From positions 4,635,394 to 4,699,393 of the forward strand of contig NZ_JAIHOO010000001.1 in NCBI RefSeq assembly GCF_019733395.1: 64,000 bases of DNA. The letters are read 5' to 3'. Within the stretch, counting starts at the first letter, position 1; every line of letters starts with the position of its first letter. A model generated the notes under the pieces. The model made no database searches. It worked only from the letters and a program-made list of their open reading frames with translations, and was not told the origin of the DNA. Positions 36,431 through 47,498 of the stretch are shown here, one piece after another. The translations under genes and the position numbers were made by a program. This stretch comes from Lysobacter sp. BMK333-48F3 (GTDB lineage Bacteria > Pseudomonadota > Gammaproteobacteria > Xanthomonadales > Xanthomonadaceae).

Positions 36431-37309
36431 TCAGGTCCGCGCCAGCAGCGGGAAACGGTGCGCGGGCAGCGCCTCGAGGTCGAGCCCGCGCACGAACAGG
36501 TGGGCGTCCTCCTCGATCGCCGTCGCCGCAGCCTGCGCCCAACCGCGCGGCGGGCCGAAGCCGAAGCTCACGGTGTGCACCGGCGCGTCGATCAATCGAG
36601 GCAAGGCCGCGGCCAGGTCGAAGCGGTCCGGAGCGGCTGCGAACACGTCCTCGATCGTCAACACCCCGTCTTCGGCCTGGGCGAACACCAGGGTGTCGCG
36701 ATCGAGCCGGCGCAAAGGCGCGGCGTAGCCGTTGGCGGCGTACCAGGTCGCGATGCGGCCGTAGTCGCGGGCGGCGAAGGTCCCGGCCGACGGCGCCGCA
36801 ACCGCCGCCAGACGCAGGAATTCGGCCCGGTCCGCCGGCTCGGCCAGGTCCAGCCGAGGTGCCGGTTCGGCGCCGGGACGCAGCTCGGCCCGGGTTTCGA
36901 ACCGCCATTGCGGCGCCGCCGCGAAGCCGAAGCGCGGGTAGAACTCCGCCACCGTCGGATTGGCGAACAACAGCACCGGGGCGCTGCCGCAGGCTGCCAG
37001 CGCCGCTTGCATCGCGCGCCGCGCCATTCCCTGCCCGCGGTAACCCGGCAGGCAGCCGACCGCGCCGAGCTGGAAGCCCTCGACTTCCTCGCCCTCGACC
37101 CACAGACGCATGCGCGAGACCGCCGCATTGGCGACCACGCGCTCGCCGTCGAACAGGCAGAACGCGCGATAGCTCTCGCTCCACTGCCCCCATTCGCACC
37201 AGCGGCGGAAATCGGCCTGGGTGAAGACCCGGGCGACGTAGTCGCAATAGGCCGGATGCAAGGCCGTGTCGGCAGGCCCGAGAACGCGCAGATGGATGGC
37301 GGCAGTCAT
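36431..37309 (-). CDS. GNAT family N-acetyltransferase
   Basis: 292 residues from the ATG at 37309 (MTAAIHLRVLG). The N-terminal half is a GNAT domain: ANAAVSRMRLWVEGEEVEGFQLGAVGCLPGYRGQGMARRAM, where PGYRGQGMA is the acetyl-CoA pyrophosphate loop, then PVLLFANPTVAEFYPRFGF, the usual last strand/helix. The C-terminal ~130 residues (IATWYAANGYAAPLRRLDRDTLVFAQ, VLTIEDVFAA) look like a second, degenerate GNAT half, as in tandem-GNAT proteins such as Eis-like enzymes. The substrate is unknown. Confidence 0.85.
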   Translation of the reverse strand: MTAAIHLRVLGPADTALHPAYCDYVARVFTQADFRRWCEWGQWSESYRAFCLFDGERVVANAAVSRMRLWVEGEEVEGFQLGAVGCLPGYRGQGMARRAMQAALAACGSAPVLLFANPTVAEFYPRFGFAAAPQWRFETRAELRPGAEPAPRLDLAEPADRAEFLRLAAVAAPSAGTFAARDYGRIATWYAANGYAAPLRRLDRDTLVFAQAEDGVLTIEDVFAAAPDRFDLAAALPRLIDAPVHTVSFGFGPPRGWAQAAATAIEEDAHLFVRGLDLEALPAHRFPLLART

Positions 37310-37402
37310 CCGCCGATTTTGCGCGAACCCAGGTCCGAAAAACGTCGTCCTGGCTGTGCCGGATGCGCGTTTTCGTCGCCGGGCACGCGGCGGCGGCTCC
37401 CT

Positions 37403-37590
37403 GTAGGAGCGGCGTAAGCCGCGACAATCGAAGCGGTGTACGCCAGTGCTGCCGTCGAAGCCCGGACATTCGACAGCTCGTCGGTCGACAGCGCCGATCC
37501 TCTCCATCTTCGGCCCGATCGCTTGCGCATACCGCTGCAGCGGTCGCGGCTCATGACCGGAGGAAATCCCCGTGGGACGCCGCTCCTACA
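37403..37590. repeat. Inverted pair of GTAG-headed REPs
   Basis: GTAGGAGCGGCGTAAGCCGCGAC (37403-37425) and, inverted, CGGTCGCGGCTCATGACCGG...GACGCCGCTCCTACAG (37541-37590). They occupy the spacer between a GNAT gene and selO. The rest of the 290-bp gap shows no gene. Confidence 0.75.
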
Positions 37591-37599
37591 GAAACCGGG

Positions 37600-39162
<1,563 letters not shown>

Positions 39163-39252
39163 GGCGGAACCGGTCTGGGATGAGCCTTCAAGATGGGTGT
39201 CGGCCGGCGCGAATCCAAGCCGCGCGGCGGCTTGCCCGGCTCGGCGGCGAAC

Positions 39253-39930
39253 TCAACTCAGCAGCGAATACGGCCCGCCCTGCTCCAGCGCCCGCTGATA
39301 GGCCGGCCGGGCCCGGATGCGTTCGACGAAGGCCTGCATGTTCGGCCGTTCGCCGCCGGCGCGGGCGGCCGCGGCTTCGACCGGAAAGCTCATCTGGATG
39401 TCGGCGGCGGTAAAGCGCTCGCCGGCGAACCACGCATGCCGGCCCAGTTCGCTTTCGATATAGCCCAGGTGCAGCGCCAGTTGCGGCCCGACGAAGGCCG
39501 ACATCGCCTTGTCGGCGATGCCGCGCGCGACCGGCTTGGCAAAGAACGGCATCGGCGCCGACTTCAACCGCGCGAATACCAGGCTCAGCAACAACGGCGG
39601 CATCGCCGAACCCTCGGCGTAATGCATCCAGTAGCGGTAGCGGCGGCGCTCATCGCCGTCCAGCGGCTGCAACGGCGGCGAGATCCGGTGCTCGCGGTCG
39701 TAGCGCTCGCACAAGGTCTCGATGATCGCCGCCGACTCGGCCAGCACCTGCCCGTCCAGCTCCACCACCGGCGACTTGCCCAGCGGATGCACCGCCCGCA
39801 GCTCGGCCGGCGCCAACAGGGTCTTGGGATCGCGCTGGTAGCGCACGACCTGGTACGGCAGCTCCAGTTCCTCCAGCAGCCACAGCACGCGCTGGGAACG
39901 GGAATTGTTGAGGTGGTGGACCTTGATCAT
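39253..39930 (-). CDS. Glutathione S-transferase family protein
   Basis: 225 residues from the ATG at 39930 ([22 protein letters not shown]). The N-terminal thioredoxin fold has Ser10/Ser12 in the catalytic region, KSPVVELDG (cis-Pro) and [16 protein letters not shown], the glutathione gamma-Glu site. The C-terminal domain ends [18 protein letters not shown]. The start [14 protein letters not shown] and the YWMHYAEGS segment are typical of the yeast GTT1-like bacterial group. Substrate unknown. It is 90 bases upstream of selO on the same strand. Confidence 0.9.
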   Translation of the reverse strand: MIKVHHLNNSRSQRVLWLLEELELPYQVVRYQRDPKTLLAPAELRAVHPLGKSPVVELDGQVLAESAAIIETLCERYDREHRISPPLQPLDGDERRRYRYWMHYAEGSAMPPLLLSLVFARLKSAPMPFFAKPVARGIADKAMSAFVGPQLALHLGYIESELGRHAWFAGERFTAADIQMSFPVEAAAARAGGERPNMQAFVERIRARPAYQRALEQGGPYSLLS

Positions 39931-40047
39931 GGCCGTCGCGCTGGGAAGGGTGCGGGCATGGTAAGGCAGCCCGGAGCCGGCACGCCGGGACGATCCGCGG
40001 CAAACTGTGCGTCCGCTTTTCGACCCGCACGCTTCGATCCGCACGCC

Positions 40048-40515
40048 ATGACCGCTCCTACTTCGCCGCAGATCTGGGTCGACGCCGACGCCTGCCCCGG
40101 CCCGATCAAGGAGATCCTGTTCCGCGCTGCGGACCGGGCCCGGATCCCGCTGACCCTGGTCGCCAACCAATGGCTGCGCACCCCGCCTTCGCCGTACATC
40201 CGCGCGATCCAGGTTCCGGGCGGGCTGGACGTGGCCGACAACGAGATCGTGCAGCGCCTGGGCGCCGGCGACCTGGTGGTGACCCAGGACATTCCGCTGG
40301 CCTCGCTGGCGTTGGAGAAAGGCGCGGTGGCCTTGAACCCGCGCGGCGATCTGTACACCCGCGACAACATCGCCGAACGCCTGTCGGTGCGCAATTTCAT
40401 GGAAGAGCTGCGCGGCGCCGGGATCCAGACCGGCGGCCCGGCCGCGTTCCATGCCCGCGACCGCCAGGCCTTCGCCGCGCAACTGGACCGCTGGCTGGCG
40501 CGGCGTCCGCGCTGA
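40048..40515 (+). CDS. YaiI/YqxD family protein (DUF188, PIN-like)
   Basis: 155 residues from the ATG at 40048. It begins [20 protein letters not shown], the conserved Asp-rich motif, and contains [32 protein letters not shown], the second motif. The fold is PIN-like, so nuclease activity is possible, but none is established. Length is standard. It is divergent from the GST gene and convergent with the MFS gene. Confidence 0.92.
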   Translation: MTAPTSPQIWVDADACPGPIKEILFRAADRARIPLTLVANQWLRTPPSPYIRAIQVPGGLDVADNEIVQRLGAGDLVVTQDIPLASLALEKGAVALNPRGDLYTRDNIAERLSVRNFMEELRGAGIQTGGPAAFHARDRQAFAAQLDRWLARRPR

Positions 40516-40521
40516 GCGGAC

Positions 40522-41901
40522 TCAGGCCGCGCGGGCGATGCGCGCGCTGGCCGCCACCGCGACCAGGCCCAGGCCGAGCAGGCCGAACGCCAGCGGCAGG
40601 CTGCTGATGCGGGCGATCGCGCCGATCGCCGCCGGGCCGGCGAGGATGCCGGCGTAGCCCAGGGTACTGATCGCCGAGATCGCCGCGGCCGCCGGCATCG
40701 CGCGCTGCTGGCCGGCGGCGCTGAACAGGATCGGCACGATGTTCGAGCAGCCCAGGCCGACCAGGACGAAACCCAGCAGGGTCGCGAGCGGCGACGGCAG
40801 CGCGGCGGCGAGCAGGAAGCCGGCCGCGGCGCAGGCGCCGCCGATGGCCTGCACCCGGCGCGGGCCGAAACGCTGGACGATGCGGTCGCCGTTGAAGCGG
40901 CCGACGGTCATCGCCAGGGCGAACGCCGCATAGCCGATGCCGGCGGCGCTGGATTCGACCCCACGCGCGGAGACCAGCAACAGCGCGCTCCAGTCCAGCA
41001 TCGCGCCTTCGGCCAGGAACACCACGAAGCACAGCGCGCCGATCAGCACTACCGCGCCGCGCGGCAGCACGAACATCGAGCCGCCGCTCTCCTCGCCGTA
41101 GCGCAGCAATCCCTGGCTGCCGGCCAGCAGCAGGATGGCCAGCGCGACCGCGGCCGCCAGCGCCGCGGTCGGCGGCGCCGCCTGCAGCCACAACAAGCCG
41201 CCGACCAGGCCGGCACCGGCGATGCCGCCGACGCTGAAGAAGCCATGGAAACCGGACATCAGCGCACGGCCGCTGGCTTTCTCGACGATCACCGCCTGGA
41301 TGTTGATCGCCACGTCGATGGTGCCGATCGCCGCACCGAAGCCGAACAGGGCCAGGGCCAGGCTCGGCACCGTCGCGCAATAGGCCAGCAGCGGCAGGCA
41401 GGCGCAGACCGCGGCGCCGGCGAGCAGGATCAGCTTGCGGCAGCCGTAGCGCGCGGCCAGCGCGCCGGTCAGCGGCATCGCCACGATCGAACCGGCGCCG
41501 AGCGCGAGCAGCAGCAGGCCCAGGGTGCCTTCGTCGACGCCGGTGCGCGCCTTGGCGTAGGGCACCAGCGGCGCCCAGGCCGCCATCGCCACGCCGGCGA
41601 CGAAGAAGGCGATGCGGGTCGACAGGCGTTCGCGCGCGCCGATCGTGGAGGAAGACGCTGCGGGCGCCGATGCGGCATCGGTCGCTGCGGGTGCGGCGGC
41701 CCGCTCTTGCGCGGAGTGTTTCTGTGCGGAGTCTGCCTGCGCGGAGCGTTCAAGCGCGGCGTCGTTGCGCGCGGCGGACGAGGCGGAGATTTCGTTCGGG
41801 TCGAGCGGATTCATGGGCAGTCCCGGTTCGTCGGCGGCCACGGGCCGCGTAAGCGCCTGGCGGCGGATGCGATAGGCATCGGCGCCGAGGCTGTGGCTCA
41901 T
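40522..41901 (-). CDS. MFS transporter, YbjJ-like
   Basis: 459 residues from the ATG at 41901, which overlaps the stop of the DeoR gene (ATGA) and so favours this start over a second ATG at 41814. Residues ~1-90 are a non-conserved Ser/Ala-rich tail; twelve hydrophobic helices follow. MFS landmarks include GALAARYGCRKLILLAGA (loop 2-3 motif) and VGRFNGDRIVQRFGPRRV (loop 8-9). SGFHGFFSVGGIAGA is the YbjJ/FucP-like signature. The coupling to a sugar-type DeoR repressor suggests import or export of a carbohydrate-like compound. Confidence 0.87.
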   Translation of the reverse strand: MSHSLGADAYRIRRQALTRPVAADEPGLPMNPLDPNEISASSAARNDAALERSAQADSAQKHSAQERAAAPAATDAASAPAASSSTIGARERLSTRIAFFVAGVAMAAWAPLVPYAKARTGVDEGTLGLLLLALGAGSIVAMPLTGALAARYGCRKLILLAGAAVCACLPLLAYCATVPSLALALFGFGAAIGTIDVAINIQAVIVEKASGRALMSGFHGFFSVGGIAGAGLVGGLLWLQAAPPTAALAAAVALAILLLAGSQGLLRYGEESGGSMFVLPRGAVVLIGALCFVVFLAEGAMLDWSALLLVSARGVESSAAGIGYAAFALAMTVGRFNGDRIVQRFGPRRVQAIGGACAAAGFLLAAALPSPLATLLGFVLVGLGCSNIVPILFSAAGQQRAMPAAAAISAISTLGYAGILAGPAAIGAIARISSLPLAFGLLGLGLVAVAASARIARAA

Positions 41902-42680
41902 CGGCTAGGCGCGGCGCGCAGCACGCGCACGCCGCGGCGGGCGAAGGCCTCGGCCTGGGCCGCGTCGCCGCCGTGTTCGACCGCCAGTGCATGCAGTGCG
42001 TCGGCGGCCAGCACCGGGTAGCGCGCGGCGGTGCCGAGCTTGTCGTCGGTGACCGCCGCCACCACCGCGCGGCTGGCCGCGGCGACCGCCTGCTTGAACT
42101 GCGCATCCTCGTAGTCCAGCGCGCTCACCCCGGCGTCGCCGTCGGCGCCGCACACGCCGAGGAAGTACAGGTCGCTGCGCAGCGCCTCGGCGTCGCGGGT
42201 GGCGGCGCGGCCGAGGCTGGCGCCGATGCGCGGGTCGACCCGGCCGCCGATCACGATCAGCTGCAGATCCTCGCGCTCGGCCAGGCGCGCGGCGATCGCC
42301 GGCGCATTGGTGGCCACGGTCAGGCGGTAGTCGGCCGGCAAGGCCTCGGCGATGGCCAGATTGGTCGAGCCGGCATCCAGGAACAGCAACTGGCCGGGTT
42401 CGATCAGGGCGATCGCGGCCCGCGCCAGGGCCGCCTTGCGCGCCGGCTCCAGGCCGCGGCGCCGGGCCAGCGGCCCGTGGTCGGGCGACAGCGGCAAGGC
42501 GCCGCCGTAGACGCGCTGGCACATCCCGGCCGCCGCCATCTCGCGCAGGTCGCGGCGGATGGTGTCGTGGGAGACCTCGAGTTCGCGCGCCAGATCGACC
42601 GCGAGCACCCGGCCCTGAGCCAGCAGGCGTTCCAGGATCAGGCCTTGGCGCTGCTGCGGGAGCAGTTCTTCGGCGGACAT
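41898..42680 (-). CDS. DeoR/GlpR family transcriptional repressor
   Basis: 260 residues from the ATG at 42680, with AAGGA at good spacing. The N-terminal helix-turn-helix is typical of DeoR: LLAQGRVLAVDLARELEVSHDTIRRDLREMAAAG followed by VYGGA. The C-terminal sensor domain resembles a sugar-phosphate isomerase: LFLDAGSTNLAIAEAL, VATNAPAIAARLAE, VIGGRVDPRIGASLG, DLYFLGVCGADGDAGVSA. Such repressors release DNA on binding a phosphorylated sugar. A palindrome 18 bases before the ATG is a likely autoregulatory operator covering the whole deoR-MFS unit. Confidence 0.92.
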   Translation of the reverse strand: MSAEELLPQQRQGLILERLLAQGRVLAVDLARELEVSHDTIRRDLREMAAAGMCQRVYGGALPLSPDHGPLARRRGLEPARKAALARAAIALIEPGQLLFLDAGSTNLAIAEALPADYRLTVATNAPAIAARLAEREDLQLIVIGGRVDPRIGASLGRAATRDAEALRSDLYFLGVCGADGDAGVSALDYEDAQFKQAVAAASRAVVAAVTDDKLGTAARYPVLAADALHALAVEHGGDAAQAEAFARRGVRVLRAAPSR

Positions 42681-42697
42681 GGGGGAATCCTTATTCA

Positions 42698-42724
42698 TGC
42701 ACGATTGATAATAATTGTGCACAA
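42698..42724. promoter_or_regulatory. Candidate DeoR operator palindromes
   Basis: TGCACGATT (42698-42706) and AATTGTGCA (42713-42721) are inverted repeats matching at 8 of 9 positions around a 6-base A/T centre. TTGTGCACAA (42715-42724) is a second, perfect palindrome overlapping the right arm. The A/T-rich character stands out in this GC-rich window. The position just before the repressor ATG fits autoregulation; binding is inferred. Confidence 0.6.
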
Positions 42725-42947
42725 ACGTGCAAACCATGCAAGCACCGCCGACCGGAAAGCCCGAGCCGCGCCGAAACCGACCGCGAACCGGCCGATCCGG
42801 CACAACCGGCCCCACGACGCGGCGAAACAGCGCCCAGACCGGCCTACCGCACGTCGCCCGGCGCGCGGCCGAGCCGAAGCTCCACCCGCATACAGGTAAA
42901 CTGGTCGGTCTCCCGACCGGCCTCGCCGGCGCTGCTAGAGCCTCGAC

Positions 42948-44990
42948 ATGAGCGCCGACACGCCCAATACCGCTCCCGAAACCCCCAAGTTCACCGACCT
43001 CGCCCTGCCCGAGCCGCTGCTGCACGCGCTGGCGGACGTCGGCTACGAATCGCCCTCGCCGATCCAGGCCGCGACCATTCCGCCGCTGCTGGAAGGCCGC
43101 GACGTGCTCGGCCAGGCCCAGACCGGCACCGGCAAGACCGCCGCGTTCGCGCTGCCGATCCTGGCCGCGATCGACCCGGCCCAGGCCCGCCCGCAGGCGC
43201 TGGTGCTGGCGCCGACCCGCGAACTGGCGATCCAGGTCGCCGAGGCGTTCCAGAAGTACGCCACCCACCTGCCCGGCTTCCACGTGCTGCCGATCTACGG
43301 CGGCCAGAGCTATTACCCGCAGTTGCAGGCGCTCAAGCGCGGCGTGCAGGTCGTGGTCGGCACCCCCGGCCGGGTCATCGACCATCTCGAGCGCGGCTCG
43401 CTGGACCTGTCGCAGCTGCGCTGCCTGGTCCTGGACGAAGCCGACGAAATGCTGCGCATGGGCTTCATCGACGACGTCGAGGCGGTGCTGAAGAAGACCC
43501 CGGAAACGCGCCAGGTGGCGCTGTTCTCGGCGACCATGCCGCCGCAGATCAAGCGCATCGCCCAGACCTACCTGAAGGAACCGGTCGAGGTCGCGATCAA
43601 GGCCAAGACCACCACCTCGGCCAACATCCGCCAACGTTACTGGTCGGTCAGCGGCGTGCACAAGCTGGACGCGCTGACCCGGATCCTGGAGGCCGAAACC
43701 TTCGACGCGATGATCGTGTTCTCGCGCACCAAGCTCGGCACCGAAGAACTGGCCGAGAAGCTGTCGGCGCGCGGCATCTCGGCCGCGGCGATCAACGGCG
43801 ACGTGCAGCAGGCGCAGCGCGAGAAGACCATCCAGAACCTCAAGGACGGCAAGATCGACGTCCTGGTCGCCACCGACGTGGCCGCGCGCGGCCTGGACGT
43901 GGAGCGGATCAGCCACGTGCTGAACTACGACATTCCCTACGACACCGAGAGCTACGTCCACCGCATCGGCCGCACCGGCCGCGCCGGACGCAAGGGCGAG
44001 GCGATCTTGTTCGTGACCCCGCGCGAGCGCGGCATGCTGCGCGCGATCGAGCGCGCCACCCGTCAGCCGATCGAGCCGATGGAACTGCCCAGCGTGGAGA
44101 CGGTCAACGAGCAGCGCGTCTCGCGCTTCCTCGGCCGGATCAGCGAGGCGCTGGAAAGCGAAGAGCTGGGGCTGTTCCGCGACCTGGTCGAGCGCTACGA
44201 GCGCGAGAAGAACGTGCCCGCGGTGGAGATCGCCGCGGCCCTGGCCAAGCTGGTCCAGGGCGAGAACCCGCTGCTGCTGGCGCCGCCGGCGGCGCAGCCG
44301 CGCTACGCCGAACGCGAGGGACCGCGCGAACACCGCGGCCAGGCCACGCGCAAGTTCATCGAGCGCGACAACGCCTCCAACTCCGGCGCCCATCGCCGCG
44401 ACAAGTTCGAGCGCCCGGCGCGCGACGAGGCCCGCCCGGCCCGCCGCGACGACGAGCGCGGCGCGCACCGCCACGAACAGCGCCAGTACACCCCGCCGAT
44501 GCCGGGCGCCGCGTCCGAGCGCCCGCTCAACGCCGCCGAATCGATGTTCGACGACGAGGCGCCGGCGCCGCGCCCCGAGCGCGCGCACGAGCGCAGCCAC
44601 GAGCGCGCGCCGCGCGAGGCCGAGGTCGGCATGGAGACCTTCCGGATCGAAGTCGGCCACGCCCACGGCGTGCAGCCCGGCAACATCGTCGGCGCGATCG
44701 CCAACGAGGCCGACCTGGAAAGCCGCTACATCGGCCGGATCGACATCCGCGACGAATACACCCTGGTCGACCTGCCCGAAGGCATGCCGCGCGAGCTGAT
44801 GGAGCACCTGAAGAAGGTGCGCGTCGCCGGCCAGCCGCTGCGGATCCAGCGCGCCGGCCCGGGCGATGCCGAAGGCGGCCGCGGCCACGGCCGTCCGGGC
44901 GCGTTCCGCCCGCACGGCGCGCGCCCCGGCGGCCCCAAGCCGCACGGCGCCGGTCCGCGCAAGCCGTTCAAGCCGCGCGGCCCGCGCTGA
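42948..44990 (+). CDS. deaD: DEAD-box RNA helicase, CsdA/DeaD type
   Basis: 680 residues. Core helicase domains span ~15-375: Q motif with FTDLALPEPLLHALADVGYESPSPIQ, Walker A AQTGTGKT (57-64), PTRELA, LVLDEADEM, SAT in LFSATMP, then HRIGRTGRAGRKG. Residues ~385-460 are a helical dimerisation region, ~460-560 a low-complexity Arg/Glu/His-rich linker, ~565-640 the DbpA-type RNA-binding domain (METFRIEVGHAHGVQPGNIVGAIANEA), and the tail is Gly/Pro/Arg-rich. This layout matches the cold-shock helicase CsdA, which acts in ribosome assembly and mRNA decay. A small hairpin (42903-42918) lies in the leader. Confidence 0.94.
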   Translation: MSADTPNTAPETPKFTDLALPEPLLHALADVGYESPSPIQAATIPPLLEGRDVLGQAQTGTGKTAAFALPILAAIDPAQARPQALVLAPTRELAIQVAEAFQKYATHLPGFHVLPIYGGQSYYPQLQALKRGVQVVVGTPGRVIDHLERGSLDLSQLRCLVLDEADEMLRMGFIDDVEAVLKKTPETRQVALFSATMPPQIKRIAQTYLKEPVEVAIKAKTTTSANIRQRYWSVSGVHKLDALTRILEAETFDAMIVFSRTKLGTEELAEKLSARGISAAAINGDVQQAQREKTIQNLKDGKIDVLVATDVAARGLDVERISHVLNYDIPYDTESYVHRIGRTGRAGRKGEAILFVTPRERGMLRAIERATRQPIEPMELPSVETVNEQRVSRFLGRISEALESEELGLFRDLVERYEREKNVPAVEIAAALAKLVQGENPLLLAPPAAQPRYAEREGPREHRGQATRKFIERDNASNSGAHRRDKFERPARDEARPARRDDERGAHRHEQRQYTPPMPGAASERPLNAAESMFDDEAPAPRPERAHERSHERAPREAEVGMETFRIEVGHAHGVQPGNIVGAIANEADLESRYIGRIDIRDEYTLVDLPEGMPRELMEHLKKVRVAGQPLRIQRAGPGDAEGGRGHGRPGAFRPHGARPGGPKPHGAGPRKPFKPRGPR

Positions 44991-45026
44991 CCGCCGCGCC
45001 TTGCGGCCGCGACCCAGCCTCCCGAG

Positions 45027-45108
45027 GTCATGCCCGCGCATGCGGGCATCCAGGGATTCATCCGGCACGACGCTGAAGTCTCTGGATCCCCGCCTTCGCG
45101 GGGATGAC
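45027..45108. repeat. Inverted GTCATNCCCGC repeat pair
   Basis: GTCATGCCCGCGCATGCGGGCATCCAG at the left is answered by CTGGATCCCCGCCTTCGCGGGGATGAC at the right, with GATTCA/TGAAGT next to the centre. Each end is itself a hairpin. The pair resembles the GTCATTCCCGCG..GCGGGAATCCAG elements found in many proteobacteria. The rest of the 350-bp gap has no gene. Confidence 0.8.
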
Positions 45109-45339
45109 GGACTGGAGTGGCTGGCACAACGTCTGTCCGGCCCTGGTCCGCGCCGGCCCGCCGTCGCACCGAGTCTGGCGGCGAGGCCTTGGCTCTGCGC
45201 TGCGGCAACCGGCGGGATGCGGGAACCTCGACCGAAACCGTCAGACCCCGTGCCCCAAACCAGAAGTCATAAGCCCGGCGCCCCACAGCGCGCGCCGCGT
45301 TTGGCATAGTCGCAGGCGTAAGCCGCAACGCCGCCGCTC

Positions 45340-46095
45340 ATGTCCCGCATCCTGGTCTTCCAACACGTCGCCGCCGAGCCCCTGGGCACGCTCGACCCGC
45401 TGATCCGCCGGCGCGGCCACCGCATCCGCTTCGCCAATTTCGACCGCCACCCCGAGGCCCAGCCCAACGTCGACCGCTATCGCGGCCTGATCGTGCTCGG
45501 CGGGCCGATGAACGTCGAAGACCAGGCCGCGCGTCCGCACCTGCGCACCGAACTGCTGGCGATCGAACGCATGCTCGAACAGGGCAAGCCGGTGCTCGGC
45601 ATCTGCCTGGGCGCGCAGTTGCTGGCGCACGTGCTCGGCGCGCCGGTGCGCAAGCATCACCGGCCGGAGATCGGCTGGTACCCGATGCAGACCACCGCCG
45701 CCGGCGCCGCCGACCCGGTGCTGGCGCCGCTGGCCGGCGTCGCGCCGGTGTTCCAGTGGCACCGCTACAGCTTCGAGATTCCCGACGGCGCGCATCATCT
45801 GGCCCGCACCGACAGCTGCGAGCAACAGGCCTTCCGCTGGGGCGACAACGCCTACGGCTTCCAGTTCCATCTGGAAATGGACGTGCCGCTGATCGAGCGC
45901 TGGCTGGCCAACCCGGCCTATCGCGAGGAACTGGCCGAACTCGGCCACGACACCAACGAGGGCGCGATCCGCGCCCGCACCGTCGAGCACATCCACGGCA
46001 TGCAGGCGCGCGCCGACGCGGTGTTCAACAACTTCCTCGACCTGATCGGCCGCCCGCAGCGGCGCTACACCCTGCCCTCGCGCGAGTGGGTGTGA
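45340..46095 (+). CDS. Class I glutamine amidotransferase-like protein
   Basis: 251 residues. Class I GATase catalytic triad: nucleophile C89 in GICLGAQLLA, then H177 and E179 in FQFHLEMD. GGPMNVED is the oxyanion-side motif. Stand-alone proteins of this kind are annotated as GMP-synthase-like amidotransferases; some act as gamma-glutamyl hydrolases in polyamine breakdown. No synthetase partner is nearby, so hydrolysis of a gamma-glutamyl compound is more likely than ammonia transfer, but that is inference. Confidence 0.9.
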   Translation: MSRILVFQHVAAEPLGTLDPLIRRRGHRIRFANFDRHPEAQPNVDRYRGLIVLGGPMNVEDQAARPHLRTELLAIERMLEQGKPVLGICLGAQLLAHVLGAPVRKHHRPEIGWYPMQTTAAGAADPVLAPLAGVAPVFQWHRYSFEIPDGAHHLARTDSCEQQAFRWGDNAYGFQFHLEMDVPLIERWLANPAYREELAELGHDTNEGAIRARTVEHIHGMQARADAVFNNFLDLIGRPQRRYTLPSREWV

Positions 46096-46112
46096 GCGCG
46101 AAATCCTAGGGA

Positions 46113-46386
46113 GTAGGTGCGGCGCCCCACGGGGATTTCCTGCGGTCACAAGCCGCGACCGAGACACCGCGCCGACGACGCCAACGCAGATAAGGCTCGA
46201 CCGCGCAGCCACCGGGCTGCCTGTTTCGATCTTCGATGCGATTACGAAGGCCTTGCTGGTTCTGCGCGTCCCTTGGTCGCGGCTCGCGCCGCTCCTACCC
46301 CAGGACATCGTCGGTTGCGGCGCGGGACCGAGGCGGCGCGGTCGCGGCTCATGACCGAAGGGAACCCCCGTGGGCGCCGCTCCTAC
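46113..46386. repeat. Cluster of three GTAG-type REPs
   Basis: One forward REP (46113-46160, GTAGGTGCGGCGCCCCACGG...AAGCCGCGACC) and two inverted ones ending CTCCTAC (46275-46298 and 46339-46386). They fill the gap between a plus-strand and a minus-strand gene (convergent); nothing else is seen there. Confidence 0.75.
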
Positions 46387-46399
46387 CCAAAGGACAGGC

Positions 46400-47287
46400 C
46401 TACAGGCTCAGGCCGCTGTCGTAGCGGCGCTCGCGACCGTCCAGCGGGTCGACGAATTCCAGCGAGCGCGCCAGCAGCTTCAGCGGCCGGGCGTAGTCGT
46501 CCGGCGCCTGCGCCGCGAGCGGATAGAAACGGTCGCCCAGGATCGGCGCGCCCAGCGCGGCCAGGTGCAGGCGCAGCTGGTGCTTGCGGCCCGTCAGCGG
46601 TTCCAAGGCGTAGCGCCAGACCGATTCGCCGCGTTCGAGCACGTCGATCCGGGTCTCGCTGTTGGCTTCGCCCTGCGCCTCGCGCATCAGGAAGAACGGC
46701 TCGCCGGCGACGATGCGCGAGCGCCGCAGCAGCGGAAACGCGCAGTGCGGCAGCGGCGGCGCCAGCGCCTCGTAGCGCTTGCGGATGTGCCGCTCGCGGA
46801 ACAGCGCCTGATAGGCGTCGCGGCTGGCCGGATCGCGCGAGAACAGCACCAGGCCCGCGGTGCCGGCGTCGAGCCGGTGCAGCGGCGCCAAGTCGGGTTC
46901 GCCGTAGCGCCGCTGCAGCCGTCCGAGCAAGGTCTCGGCGACGAAGCGGCCGGCCGGGGCCACCGCCAGGAAATGCGGCTTGTCGACCACCAGCAAATGC
47001 GCGTCGGCATGCACGATCCGTTCCTGGAACGGAATCCGCGCCTCTTCGGCGACTTCGCGGAAGTAGCGGATCTCCATGCCGACCCGGTACGGCGCGTCGG
47101 CGGCCAGCGCCCGCCCCTGCGCGTCGAGCACCCGGCCGCGGGCGAAGCGGTCTTGCCAGCGCTCGCGGGCGATCGCCGGAAAGCGCGCGCACAGGCCGTC
47201 CAGCAGGGTCGTCCACGGCCCCGGCGGCAGTTGCAGGCGGCTCGGCGGCGCGGCCGCGAAGCGGTCCTGGGGCGGAAAAGTCGGCAT
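46400..47287 (-). CDS. RluA-family pseudouridine synthase
   Basis: 295 residues from the ATG at 47287 (MPTFPPQDRF). The catalytic domain has VVDKPHFLAVAPAGR, PLHRLDAGTAGLVLFS with catalytic D140, and LEPLTGRKHQLRLHLAALGAPILGDRFYP, the RluA-type tail. The N-terminal ~85 residues resemble a degenerate S4-like region (WQDRFARGRVLDAQGRALAADAPYRVGMEIRYFREV). The RNA target is not fixed by sequence; this group is distinct from RluA, RluC and RluD. Divergent from yaeQ, with a 211-bp shared upstream region containing TAGAAT at 47464-47469 as a possible -10 for yaeQ. Confidence 0.88.
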   Translation of the reverse strand: MPTFPPQDRFAAAPPSRLQLPPGPWTTLLDGLCARFPAIARERWQDRFARGRVLDAQGRALAADAPYRVGMEIRYFREVAEEARIPFQERIVHADAHLLVVDKPHFLAVAPAGRFVAETLLGRLQRRYGEPDLAPLHRLDAGTAGLVLFSRDPASRDAYQALFRERHIRKRYEALAPPLPHCAFPLLRRSRIVAGEPFFLMREAQGEANSETRIDVLERGESVWRYALEPLTGRKHQLRLHLAALGAPILGDRFYPLAAQAPDDYARPLKLLARSLEFVDPLDGRERRYDSGLSL

Positions 47288-47498
47288 GCGACCATGATCG
47301 CTCACTTCGCCGCGCGGCCCGCACCGTGCCCGGCCTGGGCGCGCTCCCGGCGCGGCCGCCCGGATGCCTGTTTGGGTCGCTGGGCCGGGCCGCCTTGGAT
47401 GGACGCGCGGGCGGCGACTGGCCGGCCCCAGCGCGGCGGCCGGCGCCGCGCCGCGCAAAGCCCTAGAATGCGCGCTGTTTTTACCCCAGGTCCGCCCC

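Noticed and set aside
42690..45068. Extension of the DeoR frame far upstream, opposite the helicase gene
   Set aside because: The family similarity begins only at the ATG at 42680, which has a ribosome binding site and an operator just upstream; the extension is a shadow of deaD.
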